In this document: positions 9,537 through 17,104 of the stretch, in pieces
Layout of the letters: each line of letters begins with the position of its first letter
How positions within the stretch are numbered: position 1 is the first letter of the stretch
Source of the DNA: a virus
IMG/VR virus record: IMGVR_UViG_3300023178_000217
Location: 1-27,253 of that record
Strand: one strand, 5' to 3'
DNA length: 27,253 nucleotides
Made by a program: the position numbers and the translations under genes
The notes under the pieces: model-generated
What the model was told of the DNA's origin: nothing
Databases searched by the model: none
What the model saw: only the letters and a program-made list of their open reading frames with translations

Positions 9537-12500
9537 GTATAAAAGTCAAAATCGGTGGCGGCCGCTCGATTAAGGCTGTCCCGAAACAAGACCAATCCAC
9601 TCCTATTGTAGCACCAGCAGAACGAAAGCCTCAAATCGTTCCGGATAGTGTTGTCCTTGGTATTGACACAATCGGCGAATACGTTGTTTCCGTTGCGAAT
9701 ACTGATGGAATCATTGTATCTCAAACAGTTTATGACCAAGGAGCAAATGTTGTTATTGGTCACGCTGACACTTCTAATGCTGTCAGTACTACAAACCCAA
9801 ATTTATCTTATCCGAAAAATATTTCAATTGATACTTTCGGACATATTACAGATTTTGAAAATGTAAGCTTCAACCCAGCAAACTTCGAAGCTAACTCAAC
9901 AATTATATCTTCAAAAGATTTCACCATAGGAACAACAAATCTAAACCTAGGTGATACATCTGAAACTCTTACAGGTCTTACATCTCTTGATGTCGCCGGG
10001 CCTGGTCTATTTAATACTTTATCCATACGAGATATCACAGAAGGTCGAATACTTTTCGCAGGTGCTAATGGCGCTGTGTCTGATAGTGCAGGATTAACTT
10101 TTGATGGAACCTCGTTAATCGCTTCAGGCGGTGTATTCCTCGATGGATTAGATGTTGTAGGCCAGGCCGAGGTCGGCTCTCTAAATGTTGAAGATTTAAC
10201 TCAAGGTCGTATTGTATATGCAGGAGCTGATGGAGAATTAATTGATTCACCTGGACTTACATTTAACGGCACAAGTATTATCGCAACAGGCGGGGTGTTC
10301 TTAGATGACTTATCCGTTCCTGGGCAAGCAACATTAGGAAGTGTTAATATTACTGACCTCAATGAAGGTCGTATTATGTATGCCGGGGCAAACGGCGAAC
10401 TTATTGATTCTGCTAACCTATCTTTTGATGGTGTTTCCATTACAGCAACAGGTGGTGTATTTTTAGATATACTTAGAGTACCTGGTCAAACAGAATTAGG
10501 TTCAGTTAATGTCACTGATTTGACATCAGGCAGAGTTGTATTCTCAGGTGTTGACGGAGAACTTGTTGATAGTGATAAGTTAACATTTAACGGAACAACA
10601 TTTACAGTAGATGGTGATACGGATATTACAGGTAATGTCACTATAGGCGGTAATTTAACATTAGGTGATAATCAAGTTGATACCATTAATGTTGTTGCTG
10701 ACTTTACATCGGACTTGATTCCTGATGCATCAGATACATACAGTTTAGGTACGCCTACTAAAGAATGGCGTAGAATATTTACTCCGACACTTAAGAGTTC
10801 TTCAGGTGTCGTTACGATTGATGAAACCGGCGCTCTTACACTACCTGTAGGTGGAACCTCAGACCGACCAACCGCTGCTATAGGTATGGTTCGTTATAAT
10901 ACTTCGGATAGTAGATTTGAAGGTTATGATGGTACACAATGGTCAGAATTAGCAGGTAGTGTTAAAGACGTTGATAAAGATACTTTCATACAAGCTGAAA
11001 CAGCACCTGGCGCAGACAATGATGAATTAGATTTTTATACAGGTGGAACACAAAGAATTCAAATTGATTCTTCAGGTGACTTCAAATATGGTTCTACATT
11101 AAGTGAGATAGTATTTGACTTTTCAACAGGTGGAGCAACATTTGCCTCTGCTGCGGTTGCCGATATTCCAAACCAAGCAGTTGTATATGCAGGTTCTGGT
11201 GGTGAATTAAATGGAACGGCGAACCTTTCTTGGGATGGAACAAACTTAACAGTACTTGGTGGTATTTCTGTTGATGGTGACTTTAGTACATCAGGTGGTT
11301 TATCAGGTGACAGTTTATCAGTAGGTAACCTCGAAGCGAACACAATGATGTTCGTAACCGATACTGGTGCGTTATCTTCAAATAATAATATCCAATATGA
11401 CGGTGCTCATTTAGTTGTTAATGCAACTTCACAATTCTTAACTTCTCCTGAAATTAATACCGTAACACCTGGGCAAGTATTTGTAGCAGGCGCAAACGGA
11501 ACAATAGAAGGTGATGCAGGTTTAACATACAATCAAACAACGAACGAATTATCATTAGGAAACTTAACCGATAACCGCGTAGTTGTTGTAGGACCTAATG
11601 GCGTACTTGAAGATGACGCAGGATTTACTTGGGATGGTTCAACATTAACAGTTGACGGAGACGGTTCATTTACAGGAAACCTAACGGTCGCAGGTAATCT
11701 AACATTAGGTGACCAAGTACAAGATACGATTAACGTTGTTGCTGACTTTACCTCAGACTTATTACCTAAAGATGATGCTACGTATGACCTAGGTACTACA
11801 GGTTCAAATTGGAATGCATTATATGTAAGAACAATTGATAGTGATACTGAAGTTGTTGTGGTTGATACAACAGGTGCACTTACAGTTCCTGTCGGTACTA
11901 CCGCGGAGAGACCTGCTTCATTAACATCAGGTATGGTTCGCTTCAATACAACAGATGGAGTATTTGAAGGATATAGTGGAAATGCTTGGGCATCACTAGG
12001 TGGTGTTAAAGACGTTGACCAAGATACTTTTGTTGAAGCAGAATCAAGTCCTGGTGCAGATAACGATGAATTAAGATTTGTCACCGCAGGTATTACTGCA
12101 TTTACAATTGACAACTCACAACGAATTACAACTCCTGCTGCGACTGACCTTGTCTTTGATGTCAGTGGTAGTATCGATGTTAGCAATACAATTATAACAG
12201 GTTTAGCGGAGCCTGTCAACAATTCCGATGCAGTTACTAAGTTTTATGTAGAAAATACTTTTGATAGAGACTTCCATATAACGAAAGGTGCTAATACGTA
12301 TGTATTGGATTTATTTAATACAACGAATACACCAAGTTTTGAAATTGGAACAGCATTAACAATTGAAACATATGATTCTGGAAATAATGTTGTTCAAGTT
12401 GGATTAGACCCAGTATGGCAATCATTTACAGGTTTAAGAGAAGCTGGTGTTGAAGGCACGGTTCCAAACTTTGAGTTTGACGTTTATGGTCGTGTTCGTT

Positions 12501-13579
12501 CTCTTGTAAATATTCCATTATCTGTATCGTCCAACGCGGTTGTTGACTTCGTTCCATCTATTTTTGGTGTTGTTGAAGATGCTGTTAGAAATGGTAATAT
12601 CGAACGCGGTTTAACTGTTACGGCAAACAACGTGTCACAGAAAGTAAACTTTGAAACTGATAACTTTGACATAGAATTAACAGGAGCAGTCACAGGTGAC
12701 GGTACAGTTGTTCATAACTCAAATGTTTCAATCGCAACATCGTTTAATTACGTAGACCTTGATGCAAGATATATTAATGCAGAAGGTGGTGATACATCAA
12801 ACGGTGACTTACGAGCAACGAAATTTGTAAGTAAAGACGATTTAAATTATTATGCTGACCCGGCAGGTACTTCAAGATTTGCTGATTTATGGGTAGGTTA
12901 TAATAAACCAAGTACAACACTTACATTTGGTACTGGTTCTGGAAATATGTATATGTTTGCTCAAGGAACCAAACTAGGTTTCTTAAGTTCTACATTTAAC
13001 TTCGGTACATATTTTGATAATACAAATAATAGTTGGTATGTATCAGACGGTTCCGTATTTTCAAGGAACTTTATTGACAGTCAAAATACTAATTATAGAG
13101 TTAACCCTGCTGGTGGTAATAGCCGCATTTTAGGACTAAATGTTGATACACAAATCCTATTAGGAAGTAATTTCTTATTTGCGAATTCTGCTATTTCCAC
13201 TACTTCAGGAGATATTACAATCAATCCATCTTCTGGTGTATTGAGTGTTGACAACTCTATTATATCAAATGTTAGTGACCCTGTCAATAGTTTAGATGCA
13301 GTAAATAAACAATCTTTAGATACAGCGATAAATAATCTAACAGTAGGCGGTATAGAATTAGCCGCAGAGTCAGGCAGCGTAGATACAGTTGCCCTTGGCG
13401 AAACAATTACCTTTGCTGCTGGTGAAGGTATAGATACAACCGTCAGCAATAATCAAATATTAATTGCTGGTGAATTAGCGAGTGATACCAATATTGGTGT
13501 TGCTTCGTTTAATATAGCAAACTTTACAGTGACAAGCGGCGATGTTGCCGTGACAACACTTGATGGAGGAACCTTTTAA
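9533..13579 (+). CDS. Tail-fibre-like structural protein with 54-residue tandem repeats
   Basis: This 1348-residue protein starts with GTG, four bases after a strong GGAGG (9524-9528), overlapping the upstream stop as GTGA. After a basic N-terminus it has a GHADTS..DTFGHI motif (about 74-105). Three 54-residue repeats and a partial fourth, with core GRIVYAGADGELIDSPGL and LTFDGT, begin at residue 163. More divergent copies lie in the middle. A block of about 150 residues (VADFTSDL, then LG...W, GMVRFNT, GADNDELRF) occurs at about 365-517 and 714-865. Two DPVN.SDAV.K.YV-type motifs flank the C-terminal third, which also holds two copies of the YYADPAGTSRF repeat (near 1106 and 1180). The chain ends VTSGDVAVTTLDGGTF, an ending I associate with complete proteins of this type. 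No S74 domain or enzyme motif is seen. A trimeric fibre or baseplate-fibre connector is the likely role. Confidence 0.8.
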   Translation: MSIKVKIGGGRSIKAVPKQDQSTPIVAPAERKPQIVPDSVVLGIDTIGEYVVSVANTDGIIVSQTVYDQGANVVIGHADTSNAVSTTNPNLSYPKNISIDTFGHITDFENVSFNPANFEANSTIISSKDFTIGTTNLNLGDTSETLTGLTSLDVAGPGLFNTLSIRDITEGRILFAGANGAVSDSAGLTFDGTSLIASGGVFLDGLDVVGQAEVGSLNVEDLTQGRIVYAGADGELIDSPGLTFNGTSIIATGGVFLDDLSVPGQATLGSVNITDLNEGRIMYAGANGELIDSANLSFDGVSITATGGVFLDILRVPGQTELGSVNVTDLTSGRVVFSGVDGELVDSDKLTFNGTTFTVDGDTDITGNVTIGGNLTLGDNQVDTINVVADFTSDLIPDASDTYSLGTPTKEWRRIFTPTLKSSSGVVTIDETGALTLPVGGTSDRPTAAIGMVRYNTSDSRFEGYDGTQWSELAGSVKDVDKDTFIQAETAPGADNDELDFYTGGTQRIQIDSSGDFKYGSTLSEIVFDFSTGGATFASAAVADIPNQAVVYAGSGGELNGTANLSWDGTNLTVLGGISVDGDFSTSGGLSGDSLSVGNLEANTMMFVTDTGALSSNNNIQYDGAHLVVNATSQFLTSPEINTVTPGQVFVAGANGTIEGDAGLTYNQTTNELSLGNLTDNRVVVVGPNGVLEDDAGFTWDGSTLTVDGDGSFTGNLTVAGNLTLGDQVQDTINVVADFTSDLLPKDDATYDLGTTGSNWNALYVRTIDSDTEVVVVDTTGALTVPVGTTAERPASLTSGMVRFNTTDGVFEGYSGNAWASLGGVKDVDQDTFVEAESSPGADNDELRFVTAGITAFTIDNSQRITTPAATDLVFDVSGSIDVSNTIITGLAEPVNNSDAVTKFYVENTFDRDFHITKGANTYVLDLFNTTNTPSFEIGTALTIETYDSGNNVVQVGLDPVWQSFTGLREAGVEGTVPNFEFDVYGRVRSLVNIPLSVSSNAVVDFVPSIFGVVEDAVRNGNIERGLTVTANNVSQKVNFETDNFDIELTGAVTGDGTVVHNSNVSIATSFNYVDLDARYINAEGGDTSNGDLRATKFVSKDDLNYYADPAGTSRFADLWVGYNKPSTTLTFGTGSGNMYMFAQGTKLGFLSSTFNFGTYFDNTNNSWYVSDGSVFSRNFIDSQNTNYRVNPAGGNSRILGLNVDTQILLGSNFLFANSAISTTSGDITINPSSGVLSVDNSIISNVSDPVNSLDAVNKQSLDTAINNLTVGGIELAAESGSVDTVALGETITFAAGEGIDTTVSNNQILIAGELASDTNIGVASFNIANFTVTSGDVAVTTLDGGTF
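10019..10640 (+). repeat. 162-base tandem repeats encoding 54-residue fibre units
   Basis: The units start at 10019, 10181, 10343 and 10505. The first three are exactly 54 codons each; the fourth diverges after its first half. Each contains a GR[IV] then an AG-ANGE-type turn, D-S, a [LS][TS]F-[DN]G strand and an A[TS]GGVFLD strand. Looser copies of the same theme recur around 11145-11670. Third-position divergence between copies argues for old duplications. Confidence 0.85.
10625..12130 (+). repeat. Duplicated 150-residue block within the 1348-residue fibre
   Basis: The two copies are at about 10625-11084 and 11672-12130. Shared landmarks, in order, are NLTLGD, DTINVVADFTSDL, a D..Y.LGT..W strand, TGALT[LV]PVG, a GMVR[YF]NT[ST]D..[FV]EGY core, a KDVD[KQ]DTF segment and PGADNDEL. 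The region between the copies holds further divergent 54-residue-type repeats, so the gene seems to have grown by duplicating a larger composite segment. Confidence 0.8.
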
Positions 13580-13621
13580 ATAGTTGCCTATATAGGTATA
13601 TGATATAAGAAGGACATATAT

Positions 13622-16600
13622 ATGTCGACATTAATTAAGTTAAAAAGAAGTGCCGTTCAAGGACGAGTGCCAACTACTGCTCAGCTGGAGTTAGGCGAAC
13701 TTGCGATAAACACTTATGACGGTAAGATATACATTAAACAAGATGTTAACGGTACAGAGAGCATCGTTGAGTTTAGTGCGGATCCTGCTGACCTTTTAAC
13801 TTTAATTAAAACAGTCGACGGTTCAGGTTCAGGTCTCGATGCTGACCTACTTGATGGTTTAGATTCAACACAATTTTTAAGATCCGATGTTGATGATACA
13901 TTCGCAGCAAATTTAACAATCACAGGCGATCTTACTGTATCAGGAAATACGACTTATGTCAATACAGAAACTATTCAGTTATCTGATAATATCATTACTC
14001 TTAACGCTAATCATACAGGCAGTCCAACTCAAGATGCAGGTCTTGAAGTTGAAAGAGGTTCTGAAACAAATGTCATTCTACAATGGAATGAAGCAAATGA
14101 TTATTGGGAAATTGCTTCGGGTGGAACGATTGGAAGAATCATCACAACAGGTGATGAAGGCGCAGGGAATGGATTTGACGCCGACTTACTTGACGGGCAA
14201 GAAGGATCGCATTACTTAGATTTTACAAATGCGACTAATAAACCTGACCCTCAAATAGATGTTAATATAACAGGGAAGGTAACTGGGTCAGGGACGACCA
14301 CTTTAACTGACTTAGGTAATGGTACAATTAACATATCTGCTGAACTTGCGAATACCGCAGTCACAGCAGGTTCATACGGTTCAGCTTCTTTAATTCCAAC
14401 ATTCACCGTTGATGAAGACGGTCGTATTACCGCAGCCGCAGATGTATCAGTCGCAGGTGTTTCTGATACTGATTGGTATATCGCAAATAATACATTCCAA
14501 ATTTCTACAGTTGATGGCAGCGTATTTAATACTGTCATTGATGAATTTACAGGTTTAACAGTCACGGGTGATATAGTAGTCACAGGTACAGTTGACGGCC
14601 GAGATATATTAGCAGACGGACAAAAGCTTGATGCAATTGAAGCTGGTGCTACAGCTGATATGTCTAACAATGAAATTCTTGAAGGTTTAAAAACAGTTGA
14701 TGGTACAGGCTCAGGATTAGATGCTGACTTACTTGATGGGCAAGAAGGTACATATTATTTAGATTATACTAACTTCACAAATACACCTTATGTAATTACA
14801 AATAATGAAATCATAGAAGTTATCTTAAGTAATGATGGACAGTTCTCAGGAATTGACGCAGACTTACTTGATGGTGCAAATAGTGATTTCTATCTTGACT
14901 TTACAAATGCAACAAATAAACCTGACCCAACAATTACACTCGCAGGCGATGTCACAGGTTCAGTTACATTAACTGATTTAGCAGACGGAACAATCACAAC
15001 AGATATTGCTGCTTCAGGTGTTACTGCTGCTCAATATGGTTCGGCAACAGCAATTCCTATTATTACAATCGCAGCTGATGGACGTATCACTGCAGCTGCT
15101 ACTGCTTCGGTCGCAGGTATAAGTTCTACGAATTGGTTAACAGCAAATAATACTTATCAGATTATTACAGGTGACGGTTCTCAATACGATGCCAACATTT
15201 CTCAGTTTGATGCAAACGTTGATTTCGGTGCAGGTATTGATGTCACAGGAAATATTACAGTCACAGGAACTGTTGATGGTAGAGACCTATCAGTTGATGG
15301 CGCAAAGCTTGATGGTATAGTTCAAGGCTCAGGTAATGGGTTTGATGCTGACTTGCTCGACGGTCAAGAAGGTTCATATTATTTAGATTTTACAAATACA
15401 ACAAATAAGCCTGACCCACAGATTGATGTTGCACTCACTGGTAAAGTCACAGGAAGCGGTTCTACAACACTTACAGATTTAGGCAATGGTTCTATATCAA
15501 TTACAACAGAACTCGCGAATACGGCTGTCACCGCAGGAACTTATGGTTCTGCTTCAGCAATACCTGTCATTACGGTTGATGAAGATGGGCGTTTAACTAA
15601 TGTCACCACAGGAGCCGTCAAGGGTGTAGATTCAACTGTATGGTATAACGCAAATAATACCTACCAGATTAATACAGGTGATGGTTCTGTCTTTAATACG
15701 GTTATCGACCAATTTGCCGATATTGATATTAATGGTGATATTACAATCTCAGGAACAGTTGATGGTCGTGATGTATCAGTAGATGGTGCAAAACTTGACG
15801 GAATCGAAGCAGGTGCTACTGCCGACCAAACTGCCTCTGAAATATTAACAGCAATTAAGACAGTTGATGGAGCAACTTCAGGACTTGATGCAGATTTACT
15901 TGATGGACAACATGCTGCTGATATTCTTGCTGCGGCCCAATCACAAGCAGCCGCCAATGTACATGACTCAACCATAACAATTACAGCAGGAAATGCAATT
16001 GATGGTGGCGGTACATTTACAGTTAACCAATCCTCTAATTCAACGATTACAATTGACCATGCTGATACAAGTTCACAACCAAGTGTACTAGGAAGTGGCG
16101 GTCAAGTAATTCAAGATGTAGTATTAGATACTTATGGTCATGTCACAGGTCTTGACCAAGTTGATTTTGATGATCGTTATTATACAGAATCAGAATTAGA
16201 TGGCGGTCAATTAGACGATCGTTATTATACTGAATCTGAACTTGATGCAGGTCAGCTTGACAACAGATATTATACCGAAACAGAATTAGATAACGGTCAA
16301 CTTGATAACAGATACTATACTGAAACCGAACTTGATGCAGGTCAGTTAGATAATCGTTATTATACAGAAACCGAAACAGAAACGTTATTCCTAAAAGCGT
16401 CTGATAGGTCAGTCACAGGTGCCGACGGTGTTACGGGTGGTGGACCATTAACAGCAAACGTTGTTCTTACTCACGCCGATACATCAAATGTTGCGAATAC
16501 AGGTACATTAGATTTAGCAAATGCTGAAGTTATCGAAAGTATGAACTTCGATAAGTTTGGTCATGTTGTTAGCTTTACGACAAATAATCTTGCTGTGCTA

Positions 16601-17041
16601 ACACAAACAATTGCTGACTCAAGATATGTAAATGTAACTGGCGATACAATGACTGGGAACTTATTTGTTCCAAGTATGACAGCGACAGGAAATATTAATG
16701 TTGATGGTAATCTTAATTTAGAGCACGCAAGAATTACAAGTAAAGAAACTACAACAACGTCAACATCAGCAACAACTTTAGACTCAAACATACAAGGATT
16801 CTTTAAAAGTATTGAATATATCATTACAGCAAAGTCCGGGTCAACTGTTGATGTGACAAAGATTTTAGCAGTTGATGATGGAAGCAATATATACGCAACA
16901 GAGTTTGCTCGTATTGCACCAAATGGAGAACTTGCTACGTATGAAGTCAATACGAACTTTGGGTTCTCAAGACTACAATGTACTCCAACTTCTGCTACGA
17001 GCACAGTATTTACAGTTATTATAACAGGTACTGAGGCCTAA
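13622..17041 (+). CDS. Tail-fibre-like protein with long repeats and a Tyr-rich 15-residue repeat
   Basis: This 1139-residue protein starts at an ATG seven bases after AGAAGGA (13608-13614). The N-terminus (MSTLIKLKRSAVQGRVPT, then LELGELAINTYDGKIYIK) is a start I recognise from marine T4-like fibre proteins and may be the virion anchor. Then come DADLLDG motifs and a block shared with the giant fibre downstream. Three long repeats follow (about residues 182-720: DADLLDG, YLDFTN.TNKPDP, KVTGSGTTTLTDL, VDEDGRITA, a NNT[FY]QI strand, VTGTVDGRD). HADTS..YGHV motifs flank a Tyr-rich run (DNRYYTETELD, 850-920). A VTGDTMTGNL stalk motif leads into a compact C-terminal domain (IEYIITAKSGSTVDVTKIL to FTVIITGTEA) that looks like a complete globular tip. 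It is probably a trimeric fibre or fibre segment, read on the same late transcript as the two preceding genes. Confidence 0.82.
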   Translation: MSTLIKLKRSAVQGRVPTTAQLELGELAINTYDGKIYIKQDVNGTESIVEFSADPADLLTLIKTVDGSGSGLDADLLDGLDSTQFLRSDVDDTFAANLTITGDLTVSGNTTYVNTETIQLSDNIITLNANHTGSPTQDAGLEVERGSETNVILQWNEANDYWEIASGGTIGRIITTGDEGAGNGFDADLLDGQEGSHYLDFTNATNKPDPQIDVNITGKVTGSGTTTLTDLGNGTINISAELANTAVTAGSYGSASLIPTFTVDEDGRITAAADVSVAGVSDTDWYIANNTFQISTVDGSVFNTVIDEFTGLTVTGDIVVTGTVDGRDILADGQKLDAIEAGATADMSNNEILEGLKTVDGTGSGLDADLLDGQEGTYYLDYTNFTNTPYVITNNEIIEVILSNDGQFSGIDADLLDGANSDFYLDFTNATNKPDPTITLAGDVTGSVTLTDLADGTITTDIAASGVTAAQYGSATAIPIITIAADGRITAAATASVAGISSTNWLTANNTYQIITGDGSQYDANISQFDANVDFGAGIDVTGNITVTGTVDGRDLSVDGAKLDGIVQGSGNGFDADLLDGQEGSYYLDFTNTTNKPDPQIDVALTGKVTGSGSTTLTDLGNGSISITTELANTAVTAGTYGSASAIPVITVDEDGRLTNVTTGAVKGVDSTVWYNANNTYQINTGDGSVFNTVIDQFADIDINGDITISGTVDGRDVSVDGAKLDGIEAGATADQTASEILTAIKTVDGATSGLDADLLDGQHAADILAAAQSQAAANVHDSTITITAGNAIDGGGTFTVNQSSNSTITIDHADTSSQPSVLGSGGQVIQDVVLDTYGHVTGLDQVDFDDRYYTESELDGGQLDDRYYTESELDAGQLDNRYYTETELDNGQLDNRYYTETELDAGQLDNRYYTETETETLFLKASDRSVTGADGVTGGGPLTANVVLTHADTSNVANTGTLDLANAEVIESMNFDKFGHVVSFTTNNLAVLTQTIADSRYVNVTGDTMTGNLFVPSMTATGNINVDGNLNLEHARITSKETTTTSTSATTLDSNIQGFFKSIEYIITAKSGSTVDVTKILAVDDGSNIYATEFARIAPNGELATYEVNTNFGFSRLQCTPTSATSTVFTVIITGTEA
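13922..14197 (+). repeat. Block shared with the giant fibre gene (first copy)
   Basis: These 92 codons (GDLTVSGNTTYVNTE, then LSDNIITLNAN, LEVERG, a W-NE-NDYW strand, GRIITT and DADLLDG) pair with 17756-18037 in the next gene, with two one-codon length differences. By eye, roughly four in five bases match over the first 95 bases. The two copies are in the same orientation and about 3.8 kb apart, so they could support homologous exchange between the two fibre genes. Confidence 0.85.
14165..15830 (+). repeat. Three long DADLLDG-TVDGRD repeats
   Basis: The unit cores (G.DADLLDG) start near 14165, 14849 and 15335. Each continues through a YLDFTN.TNKPDP segment, a TG.VTG strand, a TDL.[ND]G turn, YGSA..IP, a [DA]DGR[IL]T turn, a N[NT]T[FY]QI strand and a [TS]GTVDGRD end. 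The first unit is longer because it carries an extra DADLLDGQEGTYYLDYTN segment. A fourth DADLLDG core near 15880 starts the next domain. Confidence 0.8.
16169..16381 (+). repeat. 45-base tandem repeat encoding D[DN]RYYTE[ST]ELD..QL
   Basis: Four full 45-base units start at 16169, 16214, 16259 and 16304, and a partial fifth starts at 16349. Each encodes 15 residues of the pattern D-[DN]-RYYTE-[ST]-ELD-x-GQL. The Asp/Tyr pattern is typical of narrow repeat regions in phage tail fibres. Codon choice alternates between copies (cgt/aga, gat/gac), so the copies are not freshly duplicated. Confidence 0.9.
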
Positions 17042-17044
17042 TAA

Positions 17045-17052
17045 TATAAATA
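17045..17052 (+). promoter_or_regulatory. T4-type late promoter box (TATAAATA)
   Basis: An exact TATAAATA lies three bases after the stop of the 1139-residue fibre gene and 53 bases before the ATG of the giant fibre. It should give the giant gene its own late transcript. No terminator hairpin is seen between the two genes, so read-through from upstream is also expected. The GGGGAG ribosome binding site follows at 17089-17094. Confidence 0.68.
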
Positions 17053-17104
17053 AAAACATAACAGTTGAACAATTTAAATCGCCTATCTGGGGAGAGTGAA
17101 CCGA

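Noticed and set aside
11533-12222. 229-codon open frame on the minus strand
   Set aside because: It lies wholly opposite the 1348-residue fibre gene. Its composition (Ser/Val/Pro/Thr-rich) is that of the complement of a Thr/Gly/Val-rich gene, and it has no convincing start site or family motif.
13587-13596. Palindrome CCTATATAGG between the 1348- and 1139-residue genes
   Set aside because: The perfect palindrome leaves no loop for a stable hairpin and has no T tract; the gap is only 42 bases and also lacks a convincing late box, so no terminator or promoter is called.
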